NCBI GenBank assembly: GCA_964513975.1
Contig: CAZEON010000003.1
Coordinates: 1 to 47,247, forward strand
DNA from: CAZVBV01 sp964513975
GTDB lineage: Bacteria; Patescibacteriota; Gracilibacteria; UBA4473
Direction of reading: 5' to 3'
DNA length: 47,247 nucleotides
Shown here: one piece after another, positions 16,974 to 25,867 of the stretch
Numbering within the stretch: the first letter of the stretch is position 1
Layout of the letters: each line of letters opens with the position of its first letter
Position numbers and translations under genes: made by a program
The notes under the pieces: model-generated
Told to the model about the DNA's origin: nothing
The model's database searches: none
What the model saw: only the letters and a program-made list of their open reading frames with translations

Positions 16974-16979
16974 TATAAT
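16974..16979 (+). promoter_or_regulatory. -10 promoter element
   Basis: TATAAT at 16974-16979, about 29 bp before the ATG at 17008; the -35 region is poor (TCGCTT at about 16951). Likely promoter of the duplicated acidic gene. Confidence 0.5.
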
Positions 16980-17007
16980 GTAGTGATTGATTCACAAAAT
17001 AGACAAA

Positions 17008-17952
17008 ATGAAAAATCTAATGAAATCGGTATCATGTGAAAATATCGCAAAATTTATCTGGCAAGAGCGTCTTGATGAAGAAGATGATGATGAAAAAATT
17101 CTAACATCCGAAGATGATTACAAACAAGACCTTGCTGAAGCAGTCGAAGAAGAGAAAAATTATTTTAAGGAAATTGAACCGCTTATAGATGAACTAGGTG
17201 AGGAGTATATTGATCTATTTGAGGATACACCATCCTTAAAGAGGCTTGGTGAAAAAGCATATGATAAAATTATTGCCTACTTAAAAATGCATTCTACAGC
17301 TAAAGATATGGAAGCAATTGCAACACATTGGAAAGAGGATAAAGATATAGATAAAAATAAAGATGTTCGTGAAAAAAATGTAACAGGAGAGTCTTTAATA
17401 GAGGCCTTTAAAAAATATTTGCGTGACAGTATAGACGAAGGTGAAGATGAAAACGGGGACCTTGGCGCACTTCAAGATGCCTTTGAAATTTTAGAGAACG
17501 CAGTTGATGAGCAGATGAAAATTCTAACATCCGAAGATGATTACAAACAAGACCTTGCTGAAGCAGTCGAAGAAGAGAAAAATTATTTTAAGGAAATTGA
17601 ACCGCTTATAGATGAACTAGGTGAGGAGTATATTGATCTATTTGAGGATACACCATCCTTAAAGAGGCTTGGTGAAAAAGCATATGATAAAATTATTGCC
17701 TACTTAAAAATGCATTCTACAGCTAAAGATATGGAAGCAATTGCAACACATTGGAAAGAGGATAAAGATATAGATAAAAATAAAGATGTTCGTGAAAAAA
17801 ATGTAACAGGAGAGTCTTTAATAGAGGCCTTTAAAAAATATTTGCGTGACAGTATAGACGAAGGTGAAGATGAAAACGGGGACCTTGGCGCACTTCAAGA
17901 TGCCTTTTTAGTTCTTGAGGAAGCGATTGATGAGCAGGTAGAAAAACAATAA
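17008..17952 (+). CDS. acidic protein with perfect internal duplication
   Basis: 314 residues from the ATG at 17008 (a TTG at 16987 is also in frame). After about 29 residues the protein is two copies of a 141-residue unit beginning KILTSEDDYKQDLAEAVEEE. The first 130 residues of each unit are identical and the DNA is identical over 390 bp. The unit is acidic and predicted helical (for example KNYFKEIEPLIDELGEEYID), with GEDENGDLGALQDAF resembling a calcium-loop-like acidic turn. No signal peptide. The family is not recognised. It lies between repeat copies B and C, and its own TATAAT box lies just upstream. The identical DNA means a very recent duplication, or an assembly artefact. Confidence 0.7.
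   Translation: MKNLMKSVSCENIAKFIWQERLDEEDDDEKILTSEDDYKQDLAEAVEEEKNYFKEIEPLIDELGEEYIDLFEDTPSLKRLGEKAYDKIIAYLKMHSTAKDMEAIATHWKEDKDIDKNKDVREKNVTGESLIEAFKKYLRDSIDEGEDENGDLGALQDAFEILENAVDEQMKILTSEDDYKQDLAEAVEEEKNYFKEIEPLIDELGEEYIDLFEDTPSLKRLGEKAYDKIIAYLKMHSTAKDMEAIATHWKEDKDIDKNKDVREKNVTGESLIEAFKKYLRDSIDEGEDENGDLGALQDAFLVLEEAIDEQVEKQ
17095..17484 (+). repeat. 390-bp direct repeat, unit 1
   Basis: Identical by eye to 17518-17907, offset 423 bp (141 codons). It covers residues 30-159 of the gene. Confidence 0.9.
17518..17907 (+). repeat. 390-bp direct repeat, unit 2
   Basis: Second copy of 17095-17484. After 17907 the two units diverge (EILENAVDEQM in the first, LVLEEAIDEQV in the second), which shows the ends of the units were already different before the perfect copy arose or was converted. 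Confidence 0.9.
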
Positions 17953-18006
17953 CCTTCGGAAGTTCTGCCTTTAAGGCAAGTTTCGATTGGCGGATAACCA
18001 TGATCT

Positions 18007-18179
18007 GGTTCTCTTTGTCTGTCGCTACACTCATGCCACCACGCAAACTTCGGCTCTAATAAGCCCCAACTCCTGTTTCCAACTCGTGTGATTTAGCAGT
18101 GGTACAACATAGTATTTCTTGTTTTTTGTGTAAGTCAGTATGGTTCGGAGGTAAGAAAATAATCGGGAGCCATCGAATT
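18007..18179. repeat. dispersed 173-bp repeat, copy C
   Basis: Full-length copy in the 17953-18419 gap, with minus-strand frame EFDGSRLFSYLRTILTYTKN, then KKYYVVPLLNHTSWKQELGL, then IRAEVCVVA and TGA (18033-18031). The neighbouring 17953-18006 contains the palindrome GCCTTTAAGGC. Confidence 0.85.
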
Positions 18180-18315
18180 CCACACCTATATACAGCTAAA
18201 TTCTGACCTTTTTGAGCCTTTTTTTTTATTACTTATCCTTAACGGGTTTTTTCTAACAAAGTATCCTCCGTTTTTCATTTTTTTTCATGAAACAGGAAAC
18301 AAACAGAATAACTGA

Positions 18316-18339
18316 GAATTCTAACCCGGGTTAGAATTC
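18316..18339. repeat. perfect 24-bp palindrome, core AACCCGGGTT
   Basis: Half-site GAATTCTAACCC followed by its exact reverse complement. It lies about 80 bp upstream of the small secreted-protein gene. Related copies: 25903-25924 (22 bp), 28923-28941 (imperfect) and 29014-29023 (core only). Confidence 0.9.
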
Positions 18340-18419
18340 CAAAACGAACTTATGTTCATTTTTTTTTGTTTTTTCTCTCTCTAAAATGATATTATGAAGA
18401 CAATAAAAAGACCCCTCTC

Positions 18420-18743
18420 ATGAAAAAATTAATCCTTTCGGTAACATTCGTTTCGCTTCTTTGTATTAGTGTTGCATGGAGTTATGGAACAAACCGTATT
18501 AATGCACTCGATGACAGCAGTCTTGGACTTTTTGATGATGATTCAAATGGACTTAAGATTGATTTTGGTGGTTCTGAATTAAGTTATTATTTCGATGATT
18601 GGGACGAAGAAGGCAATGAAACTTATATTCATATTGATGATAATGAAGAAACTATAATTTTAAATGGTAATGTTGAGTTACCATCGAACATGATATTAGA
18701 AAATGTTGATGGCAATCTTTTTTCTCCTTATTTTAAAAAGTAA
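18420..18743 (+). CDS. small secreted acidic protein
   Basis: 107 residues. The N-terminus MKKLILSVTFVSLLCISVAW is a typical signal peptide with likely cleavage near SVAWSYG. The mature part is very acidic (DDSSLGLFDDDSNGLKIDFG, and YFDDWDEEGNETYIHIDDNE) and has no Cys apart from the leader. I do not recognise the family. A TATTAT-like -10 lies around 18390 and a strong terminator follows at 18797. It is the first gene of the surface-protein locus and could be a cell-surface or periplasm-like accessory protein. Confidence 0.65.
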   Translation: MKKLILSVTFVSLLCISVAWSYGTNRINALDDSSLGLFDDDSNGLKIDFGGSELSYYFDDWDEEGNETYIHIDDNEETIILNGNVELPSNMILENVDGNLFSPYFKK

Positions 18744-18796
18744 ATATCCCTGGGCTTACGCCACAGGGCATTTCAACTGAATTCAAGCGAAGCTTG

Positions 18797-18839
18797 TCCT
18801 AATTTTGTTTTGGATAACAAAACTTCATTAGGATTTTTT
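18797..18839 (+). terminator. rho-independent terminator
   Basis: TCCTAAT (18797-18803) pairs with ATTAGGA (18827-18833), and inside it TTTTGTT pairs with AACAAAA; six T follow at 18834-18839. It ends the transcript of the small secreted protein. A smaller hairpin CCCTG/CAGGG sits at 18748-18768. Confidence 0.8.
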
Positions 18840-18889
18840 CCATCCCTCGCCCTGACGGGACGGGGAATTTCTAGCGGATTATTAAAAAA

Positions 18890-19440
18890 ATGATTGATGA
18901 AAAAAAGAACACTAAATCTCCTCATTCTCCCGCTAAGCGGGAGAACCCAGTCGATGTAGGTTCCTTTTTTTCAACCCCCTTTTTCCGTCATTCCAAAATC
19001 TCGAAGAGATATTTGCAAAAAAAACCTACGCCAACATTGTCATCCTGGCTTGCCCAGGATCGGATGAGTAATTCGTTTGTCCCCAGAGTGAAACGAAAAA
19101 CTATCATAGGTACCGCGCTAACGCTTTTAACCAGATTCCAAGTTTTTACCCGATTCCGGTCAAGCCGGAATGACCGAGTATTGTGGAAAATCTTTAGAGT
19201 ATTGAACACATTTTTTGTTCAACGAAGACAGCAGACTCCAACACTGTCATCCTCGCTTGGCGGGGATCCTGTGGGGTTAGATCGTTCTTCAAAAGCGGTA
19301 GCGTCGTACCTACATAAGTTCTTCGCTTTGCTCTACTTAAACGCAACAAATACTCATCGGATCCCCGCCGTAGCAAGGATGACGGGGATCTTTTCTGGAA
19401 TTGAAAAATTAAAAATCCGAAATCCGAAATCTACAATCCC
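18890..19440. repeat. cluster of hairpin repeats in an open but non-genic region
   Basis: This 550-bp stretch is in frame with the large downstream gene, but its translation is low-complexity and it is made of hairpin units: ATCCTGG-CTTGC-CCAGGAT (about 19043-19060), ATTCCGG-TCAA-GCCGGAAT (about 19152-19170), and two units built on GTCATCC/GGGGATCC near 19246-19270 and 19358-19390. The block around 19080-19178 (CGAAAAAC, CCGCGCTA, CGCTTT, ACCCGATTCCGG, AATGACC) has a second copy at 31995-32092. I regard it as repeat-filled intergenic DNA. Confidence 0.7.
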
Positions 19441-19478
19441 CTTTATGAACAAGGGGTTTAAACCCCTTGTTCATAAAG
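19441..19478. repeat. perfect 38-bp palindrome covering the start codon of the large LamG gene
   Basis: Half-site CTTTATGAACAAGGGGTTT followed by its exact reverse complement. The first ATG in it (19445) is the chosen start of the 2123-residue protein; the palindrome codes for MNKGFKPLVHK. Confidence 0.92.
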
Positions 19479-22400
19479 TTCTTTTGTTCTTTGTTCTTTG
19501 TTTTATTCTTCATTCTTCATTACTCATTACTCATTGTAACGCCTCCCTCCTCCCGGGAAGCATCATGAAAGACATCTCCCGCGACACCGACAAAGGCGTC
19601 GTGGCCGAGTGGCCGATGTCATCCGCCACACTCAAAGCACCATCTGAAGGCGTGCTCGGGGGCATGTACACCTTTGATGGAGCGGATGATTATGTGGATA
19701 CGGGAAGCGATTGGATTGGAACGAAAGCTATTACGGTGACGGGATGGATTAAGCCGAGTAGTTTGGGAGAAACTGCTGGAAGAATTATAGATAATGGAAA
19801 ATTTTCATTTAGTCTCTTTTCATCTAATAATCAATTTTATATTACCTCAGATGGTGGAAGTTCTTATCCAGTATCAGCAGTAGGTTCAATTACGTTTAAT
19901 CAATGGAATTTTGTTGCAGGAACAAGAGCTACTGATGGTACTGTAAATCTTTACATCGGAGATGTAAATACGCCTCCTACTCTCAGTAATTTAGCTGACC
20001 AAGCATCGGGAACACCCGTTGCTGGAACAACAAATGTCATTATTGGAAATAGAACAGCCACGGACAGAACCTTTGATGGTTCGATGTACGACCTCCAGAT
20101 CCACGAAGGTGTCCTGACCACGACCCAGATCACCGATATTTATAATCACAAAAGTGTCTCCCCGCACACGCTTCTCGCTCATTATAAGATGGATGAAGGA
20201 GCGGGAACGACTGTCTTTGATTCCGCACCACAGGAACAATACGGACGAGAACTAATTGATGGTGGAGGATTTGTGGCTTCAGGGGAAGTGAGTAATTGGA
20301 ATAATACTTCTACGACTCTCTCTCACGAAACAAGTGTCCCTATTAGCGGAAGTGGAAGTATGCGATGTAGTGAGACATCCGGAAATGGTCTCATTATAAA
20401 TTATGGGACGGCTATTTTGGAAGCCAATAAAAACTACCGTATAAAATTTAAAATAAAAGTACTTTCGGCTAATAATTCTGATGCTGTTCTTGTTTACTAT
20501 CGTTCTGATGGAGGTGGTTCTTCTGCGCAATCTTCAATTCATGGAGTTATTTCCACTGGAACAGTATATGAAGTCGATGAAATATTTGCTTCAGGAGCTG
20601 ATAATATTGATCGCACCCGCTTTGCTATCCAATATTATTATGGAACGCCAGCTCTGGATACGTACGAAATCCTTATCGATGATGTTTCTATTCGAGAAGT
20701 TTTGAGTGATCCTTATAACGGCACTATCACCAATGCTACCCTCTCGACCTTTCACTCCACACAAGACGATTATAGCTTCTGGAATGATGTGGGGTATGGC
20801 ACGACCAGCGGGAATAAACTGAGCAATGGGTCTTTTGAAGCCAATACAACTGGATGGGTGGGATATCAGAATACCACGGTTTCTCAGGAAGCTGACAGTC
20901 CACTAGAAGGCACTGGAAGTCTCAAAGCCTCGTATCCCGGAAGTGGGGGATACTTTGTGATGGGATATGATAATGCCTTTGAAACAGAAAAAACCTATCG
21001 GGTGAAATTTGATTTTAAAATAACAAACACCACCGATAATCGAAGCGTTCTTATTTATAGAGGAACCTTAGGATCGACAACTGATTCTATACAAACTTCT
21101 ACCGATTATGCTGGATCGGTGTGGCATCATTATGACAAGACATTTACCACCACTGCCACCGATCCCACCAATGATTTCTTTGCCATAGAAATTACGGGAG
21201 CTACCAATGCCACCGATCTCCTCCTCGACAATGTCTCCATCGTGGAGACGGGGGATGATGTGCGGTATCCAGCACTCTCGGGAAGCACGAGTGAAGATCT
21301 CTGGGGAAATGATCTCCCTTACACACAAGGGACAACAACGATTGCACGGACGAGACCGAGTGTGCCATCGGCGACGTTTGATGGGACGGATGATATTATT
21401 TCATTACCTCCTGATTTATTGGGACTTGGAACGGGTACGGTATCTGCTTGGATTAAAAGCGATTCTAATCATCGAGGAGCTATACTTGGCTGGGGTGATA
21501 ATGGAACAACAAATTGGGGATCCTTTGAAATTGGTCCCAGTACGGGAGCCTACGAGGATGAAATTATTACATATGTAAATAATGGTGGTAGTTCTCTACT
21601 TGTGATGACGGCTCATGATACGGAGACAAGTAATTCGTATTTACTATCCGATGATACATGGCACCATTTAGTTGCGGTTGTTGATGGCACTGAAAACACA
21701 ATTTACTTAGATGGGATTAAACAAACGATATCCTATGCGACAGGTGATGCTTCAACTGATAATGCTTTTTTAAATACTGGAGGAGATACTGTATTTAGCA
21801 TAGGTAATTCCACTTATAGCTCAGGACATATTCCATTTAACGGCTCTATCGCCGACATCCGCATCTACAACCGAGCCCTTTCTTCGGATGAAGTTTCCAG
21901 TCTCTATAATTCGGGAGACATCATTACCAATGGGCTCGTGGGACACTGGCCACTGAGTGAGGGAGCGGGGAGTGTGGTGTACGATACCACCACAGCTACA
22001 GACCCAAGTGAACTGGTGACAAACGGAAACTTTGATGCGTATACCAGCACCAGCCCCACGGTGGATTTCACTGATTGGACTGAAACAGAGGCAACGGGTG
22101 CTGCTGACTGGGCGTATGATGGAGGGGGAAAAGTTACGGTTACTACAAAAGCCACGAATGAATGGGAACTTCGATTTACAAGAACCATTCCTCTTATTGA
22201 TGGAAAAAAGTACCGTTTGTCTCTGAAAATAAAAACAGACCAAGCTACCGCGGGTGTTATTCCCGTTGGAGTGCAAGAAACGGTTGGTTATACCAATCTT
22301 GAATCTGAAAACGTTTCTATTAGTTCTTCTGATGGATGGAAATCTGTATCTATGGATTTCACCAGTCAAGATGGTGGTTTTATATTTTTACACCCTGGAA

Positions 22401-25400
22401 AAGTGGATGCCTGGACAGCTCCGTACATTGTTTGGTTCAAAGACGTCTCTCTCGTGGAAATCGGCAACAACGGCACGATCGTCAACGCCGACCTCTCGAC
22501 CTTCTGGGGCTCAACACAGGATGATGTCTCGACCAATTACAACTTCGTCCGGGGGACGGGAGAAGAAGAGGCTGAGGAAATCGTCCAGACCGCTGATCTG
22601 ATAGGACGATGGGAACTGGATACCGCGAATCAGTCGTATGGGAGTGAAATGTATGATTCTGCTGCCTCAACCTTCGAAAGTGGAACGTATGCTTGGACCG
22701 CATGGGGTACAAATACATTAGCGAATGTCGGGAATGCCCTTACCATCACTTTTGTTGATACTGCGAATGGAGGCTATAATTATCTTCGTGATAGTTCTGA
22801 TTTAAACACTGATTTAACTGTTGGGAAAAGATATCGAATAACGTTTGATGCCAAAACTGTCGGAGGAACTGCCGCTGCTTATGGTCATATAGATAATGAT
22901 CCTCTAACAAACCCGACAACAGCTGTACTCACCACTACTTTGCAAACGTATACTTTAGATTTTGAGGCGAGTTCCACAGCGAGTGATTATTTCAGTATTC
23001 GAGGATTGAGTGCTGGAAATGTAATTACGGTAGACAATGTTACTCTCACCGAAATCCACGCCACCGACTCCTCCGTCAATTCCAACACAGGAACGTACTA
23101 TGGCGATACGACACTCACCACGGGGCATAATGGGGAAACTGATGGCGCGTTGGTGTTTGATGGGACGGGAGATTATGTATTAATTCCTGATCAAAGCTTT
23201 AATGATTCTGCTCCCTGGACCCTCTCTGCATGGGTTTATCAAACGGGAACCAAATATTATGAGTTTGTTTTTGGAAATAGAAATGAGACAGAGAAAAGTA
23301 TCAATATGGATAATACTTCTGGAAAAATTCAATTTCGAGCTACAGGTGGAACTTACTATGACTGGGATATCGGCTATGATTACACAAACGCATGGCATCA
23401 TTTCACGTGGATTGGGAGTGGGGCGACGACTGTTGAACTCTTGGTCGATGGGGTGAGTCATGGAACCGTGGCTGCTGATTCTTCGTTTAGTCTCAATGGA
23501 ATTGGAAGAGCCTATACTACAAATGATTGGGATTTTGCCGGAAAAATCGACGACGTCCGCATCTACGATCGAGCTCTCACGGGCGAGGAAGTCCAACAAA
23601 TCTACGATGAAGGCACGGTCAATGTGCCGGCTTTAGCGGATGACAGTGGTTTTGATAGTCGTGGGACACCACTGGATCGAGTGGCAAATCTCAATCCTCC
23701 GACCGTTATTCCGCTTATTGATAGTACGATTTCAGATTCGCCGGCGGCGACGTTTGATGGGACGGCGGATTTTGTTAATTTGGGACAGGTCCTTTTTCAG
23801 GATGGAGACAAATTGACTATTGGAGCATGGATAAAACCAAGTGTTCTAAGTGGAACACAAACTATTCTCATGAAGAATGGACCATTTCTGTTCCGATTAA
23901 TAAATGACAAACTTCACGGAAGTATATATCCACCATGGACATACATTACCGGAACAATTTCACTTTCAGTAGATGAATGGCAATACGTTATGATGATTTA
24001 TGACGGTGTAAATATAAGTTTATACGTAAATGGTCAATTCGATGATTCAGTTCCCAAAACGGGTAATTTGGCTTCTAATGGTTGTCTTCAAATTGGACGA
24101 CAGACAAGTGGGTCATGTAGCGGAGACCCTGATAATTACTTCAATGGCTCCATCGCCGATGTCCGCATCTGGGATCGTGCACTCGCTTCTGATGAAATCA
24201 CAGATCTCGCCACAAACGGTTCCCCGATCAATGAAGGCCTCGTTGGCTGGTGGCCGTTAAGCGAAGGCGCGGGTGCTGATATTTATGATGTGGCCAACCC
24301 CGGAGTTGGAGATGATGTCGTGACCAATGGGGATTTTGAAACCGATAGCGGATGGACAAAAGGAACCGGATGGACGATTGCTAACGGTGTTGCGAGTTCT
24401 GATGGGACGCAATCGGCGGCGAGTGATCTCTCTCAAGACGGGAGTGTGTCGGCGGGAGACTATGAAGTGCAATTTACCGTTTCTTCACGTACTGCAGGAA
24501 CAGTCACTGCCATGGTCGGATCCACAGGTTCTGGAAGTGCGAGAAGTGCTGATGGAACGTATACCCAAACTATTACGTATGCAGGAACAGGAAGTAATGT
24601 GTATTTACAAGCTGACGCTGACTTTGTAGGTTCAGTCGATAACTTCACCGTTCGCCCCGTCTATACCGCCAACCACGGCACCGCGACCTTCGGGACTGGA
24701 GGGAATGCCACATTCTGGGGAACGACGCAGGACTTCTATCACTACAATGACAAAATGGGATTCTCTCGTGATCGGAGTGAGAAGGTGACCAATGGGGGAT
24801 TTGATAGTGATACGGGATGGACGAAGGGAACGGGTGTAGTCATTTCTGGGGGAACGATGGACTTTACTGACGGAGACACCAGATCAAATCTGTCCATTGG
24901 CATTGAACCATATAAATCCTATCTCACCACCTATACTATCAGTAACTATTCTGCTGGGTCAGCAGGACTCCTTCTCGGTGGATATGGATCTGGTGGTGGA
25001 CTGAGTACGATAAAAAGTGCGAATGGAACTTATTCGGAAATTATTACCCCAACAAATGCACTTACAAATAGTTCCATCTATATCCACACTCAGGATGATG
25101 CATTCGTCGGCTCCATCGACAATGTCTCCGTCGTTGAAGTAGGAGAGATCCCTGCCCGGCAACTCTCTTCGGTCGATGCGGCAGGCACCGCCTTATCGGG
25201 AGGCGTGCAAAAAGTTGCTGATATAGGAGGATCTGAACTCCACGGGACACTGCATAATGGCGTGACGCTTGGCTATGATCAAAAAGGTGTGGTCGACGGC
25301 GCGATGGTATTTGATGGGGTGGATGATTATATGTTGGTTCTAAATGATGCCATTATAGATACAAGTGTAGCAGATGTGATTACGATCTCTTTGTGGGTAA

Positions 25401-25816
25401 AAGCTGACGAAAATCAAAATCCACCAAATAGTCGTATTTTTTGGAAAGGAAATTATTCTGATGAGGGATATGGCATGTGGCAACCTAATGGACTTACTTT
25501 CGATACCCACCACCCAATAGGCGAACGAAATATGCTGGATGGAGGAGGAAACATTGCTGACAATACGTGGCATCACCTTGTGGGAACCTATGACAAAAAT
25601 GCCGGCTCGGGAAATAAAAAAATCTATGTTGATGGTATCTTTAAAAATAGTACTACTCTTACAGAATCTATTGGTACCGGTAGCTATGATTTATTTATCG
25701 GAGCAACTGGTGCTGGCTCTCTGTCATTTAAAGGCTCTATTGCTGATTTCCAAATCTATAACCGTGCCCTTTCCTCATGGGAAGTGGAGAAATTGTATAA
25801 TGAGGGGAGTCAATAA
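19445..25816 (+). CDS. giant secreted LamG / CBM-like multidomain surface protein
   Basis: 2123 residues from the ATG at 19445. The frame is open from 18890, but the extra 185 residues translate repeat DNA and would bury the signal peptide (VLLFFVLCFILHSSLLITHC, cleavage likely near CNAS). Five LamG/concanavalin-like domains lie at about residues 76-233, 644-824, 1233-1389, 1430-1590 and 1950-2122; each starts with FDGxxDY-like strands and ends with GSIADVRIYNRALSSDEV-like helices. About six CBM4/9-like jelly rolls lie between them (near 269-420, 459-602, 857-1009, 1055-1204, 1624-1739, 1782-1899). Linkers with a TQDD motif recur three times. Such proteins bind glycans or partner cells. There is no membrane or sortase anchor. 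The paralogue at 25868 follows 51 bp downstream. Confidence 0.85.
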   Translation: MNKGFKPLVHKVLLFFVLCFILHSSLLITHCNASLLPGSIMKDISRDTDKGVVAEWPMSSATLKAPSEGVLGGMYTFDGADDYVDTGSDWIGTKAITVTGWIKPSSLGETAGRIIDNGKFSFSLFSSNNQFYITSDGGSSYPVSAVGSITFNQWNFVAGTRATDGTVNLYIGDVNTPPTLSNLADQASGTPVAGTTNVIIGNRTATDRTFDGSMYDLQIHEGVLTTTQITDIYNHKSVSPHTLLAHYKMDEGAGTTVFDSAPQEQYGRELIDGGGFVASGEVSNWNNTSTTLSHETSVPISGSGSMRCSETSGNGLIINYGTAILEANKNYRIKFKIKVLSANNSDAVLVYYRSDGGGSSAQSSIHGVISTGTVYEVDEIFASGADNIDRTRFAIQYYYGTPALDTYEILIDDVSIREVLSDPYNGTITNATLSTFHSTQDDYSFWNDVGYGTTSGNKLSNGSFEANTTGWVGYQNTTVSQEADSPLEGTGSLKASYPGSGGYFVMGYDNAFETEKTYRVKFDFKITNTTDNRSVLIYRGTLGSTTDSIQTSTDYAGSVWHHYDKTFTTTATDPTNDFFAIEITGATNATDLLLDNVSIVETGDDVRYPALSGSTSEDLWGNDLPYTQGTTTIARTRPSVPSATFDGTDDIISLPPDLLGLGTGTVSAWIKSDSNHRGAILGWGDNGTTNWGSFEIGPSTGAYEDEIITYVNNGGSSLLVMTAHDTETSNSYLLSDDTWHHLVAVVDGTENTIYLDGIKQTISYATGDASTDNAFLNTGGDTVFSIGNSTYSSGHIPFNGSIADIRIYNRALSSDEVSSLYNSGDIITNGLVGHWPLSEGAGSVVYDTTTATDPSELVTNGNFDAYTSTSPTVDFTDWTETEATGAADWAYDGGGKVTVTTKATNEWELRFTRTIPLIDGKKYRLSLKIKTDQATAGVIPVGVQETVGYTNLESENVSISSSDGWKSVSMDFTSQDGGFIFLHPGKVDAWTAPYIVWFKDVSLVEIGNNGTIVNADLSTFWGSTQDDVSTNYNFVRGTGEEEAEEIVQTADLIGRWELDTANQSYGSEMYDSAASTFESGTYAWTAWGTNTLANVGNALTITFVDTANGGYNYLRDSSDLNTDLTVGKRYRITFDAKTVGGTAAAYGHIDNDPLTNPTTAVLTTTLQTYTLDFEASSTASDYFSIRGLSAGNVITVDNVTLTEIHATDSSVNSNTGTYYGDTTLTTGHNGETDGALVFDGTGDYVLIPDQSFNDSAPWTLSAWVYQTGTKYYEFVFGNRNETEKSINMDNTSGKIQFRATGGTYYDWDIGYDYTNAWHHFTWIGSGATTVELLVDGVSHGTVAADSSFSLNGIGRAYTTNDWDFAGKIDDVRIYDRALTGEEVQQIYDEGTVNVPALADDSGFDSRGTPLDRVANLNPPTVIPLIDSTISDSPAATFDGTADFVNLGQVLFQDGDKLTIGAWIKPSVLSGTQTILMKNGPFLFRLINDKLHGSIYPPWTYITGTISLSVDEWQYVMMIYDGVNISLYVNGQFDDSVPKTGNLASNGCLQIGRQTSGSCSGDPDNYFNGSIADVRIWDRALASDEITDLATNGSPINEGLVGWWPLSEGAGADIYDVANPGVGDDVVTNGDFETDSGWTKGTGWTIANGVASSDGTQSAASDLSQDGSVSAGDYEVQFTVSSRTAGTVTAMVGSTGSGSARSADGTYTQTITYAGTGSNVYLQADADFVGSVDNFTVRPVYTANHGTATFGTGGNATFWGTTQDFYHYNDKMGFSRDRSEKVTNGGFDSDTGWTKGTGVVISGGTMDFTDGDTRSNLSIGIEPYKSYLTTYTISNYSAGSAGLLLGGYGSGGGLSTIKSANGTYSEIITPTNALTNSSIYIHTQDDAFVGSIDNVSVVEVGEIPARQLSSVDAAGTALSGGVQKVADIGGSELHGTLHNGVTLGYDQKGVVDGAMVFDGVDDYMLVLNDAIIDTSVADVITISLWVKADENQNPPNSRIFWKGNYSDEGYGMWQPNGLTFDTHHPIGERNMLDGGGNIADNTWHHLVGTYDKNAGSGNKKIYVDGIFKNSTTLTESIGTGSYDLFIGATGAGSLSFKGSIADFQIYNRALSSWEVEKLYNEGSQ
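19479..19536 (+). repeat. low-complexity repeat encoding the signal-peptide core
   Basis: TTCTTTTG/TTCTTTG units followed by ATTCTTC and TTACTCA units. The same kind of repeat occurs in non-coding DNA at 25831-25875 (as its complement) and 36483-36598. Confidence 0.75.
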
Positions 25817-25867
25817 TGTTAAAGGTAAAATGTTAAATGTTAAATAATGATTAATGAAGAATGAATA

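Noticed and set aside
17831..18046. 71-codon minus-strand frame over the end of the acidic gene and repeat C
   Set aside because: It is antisense to a clear gene over half its length and uses a different frame from the conserved one of the 173-bp repeat.
15299..18179. The 173-bp repeats as integron attC sites or a CRISPR-like array
   Set aside because: Only three copies, no integrase, no attC core site, no constant orientation of the genes between them, and spacers of more than 1 kb.
18890..19444. N-terminal 185 codons of the open frame leading into the giant LamG gene
   Set aside because: The translation derives from hairpin repeats, is basic and low-complexity, and would place a clear signal peptide 185 residues inside the protein. 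The start at 19445 is better.
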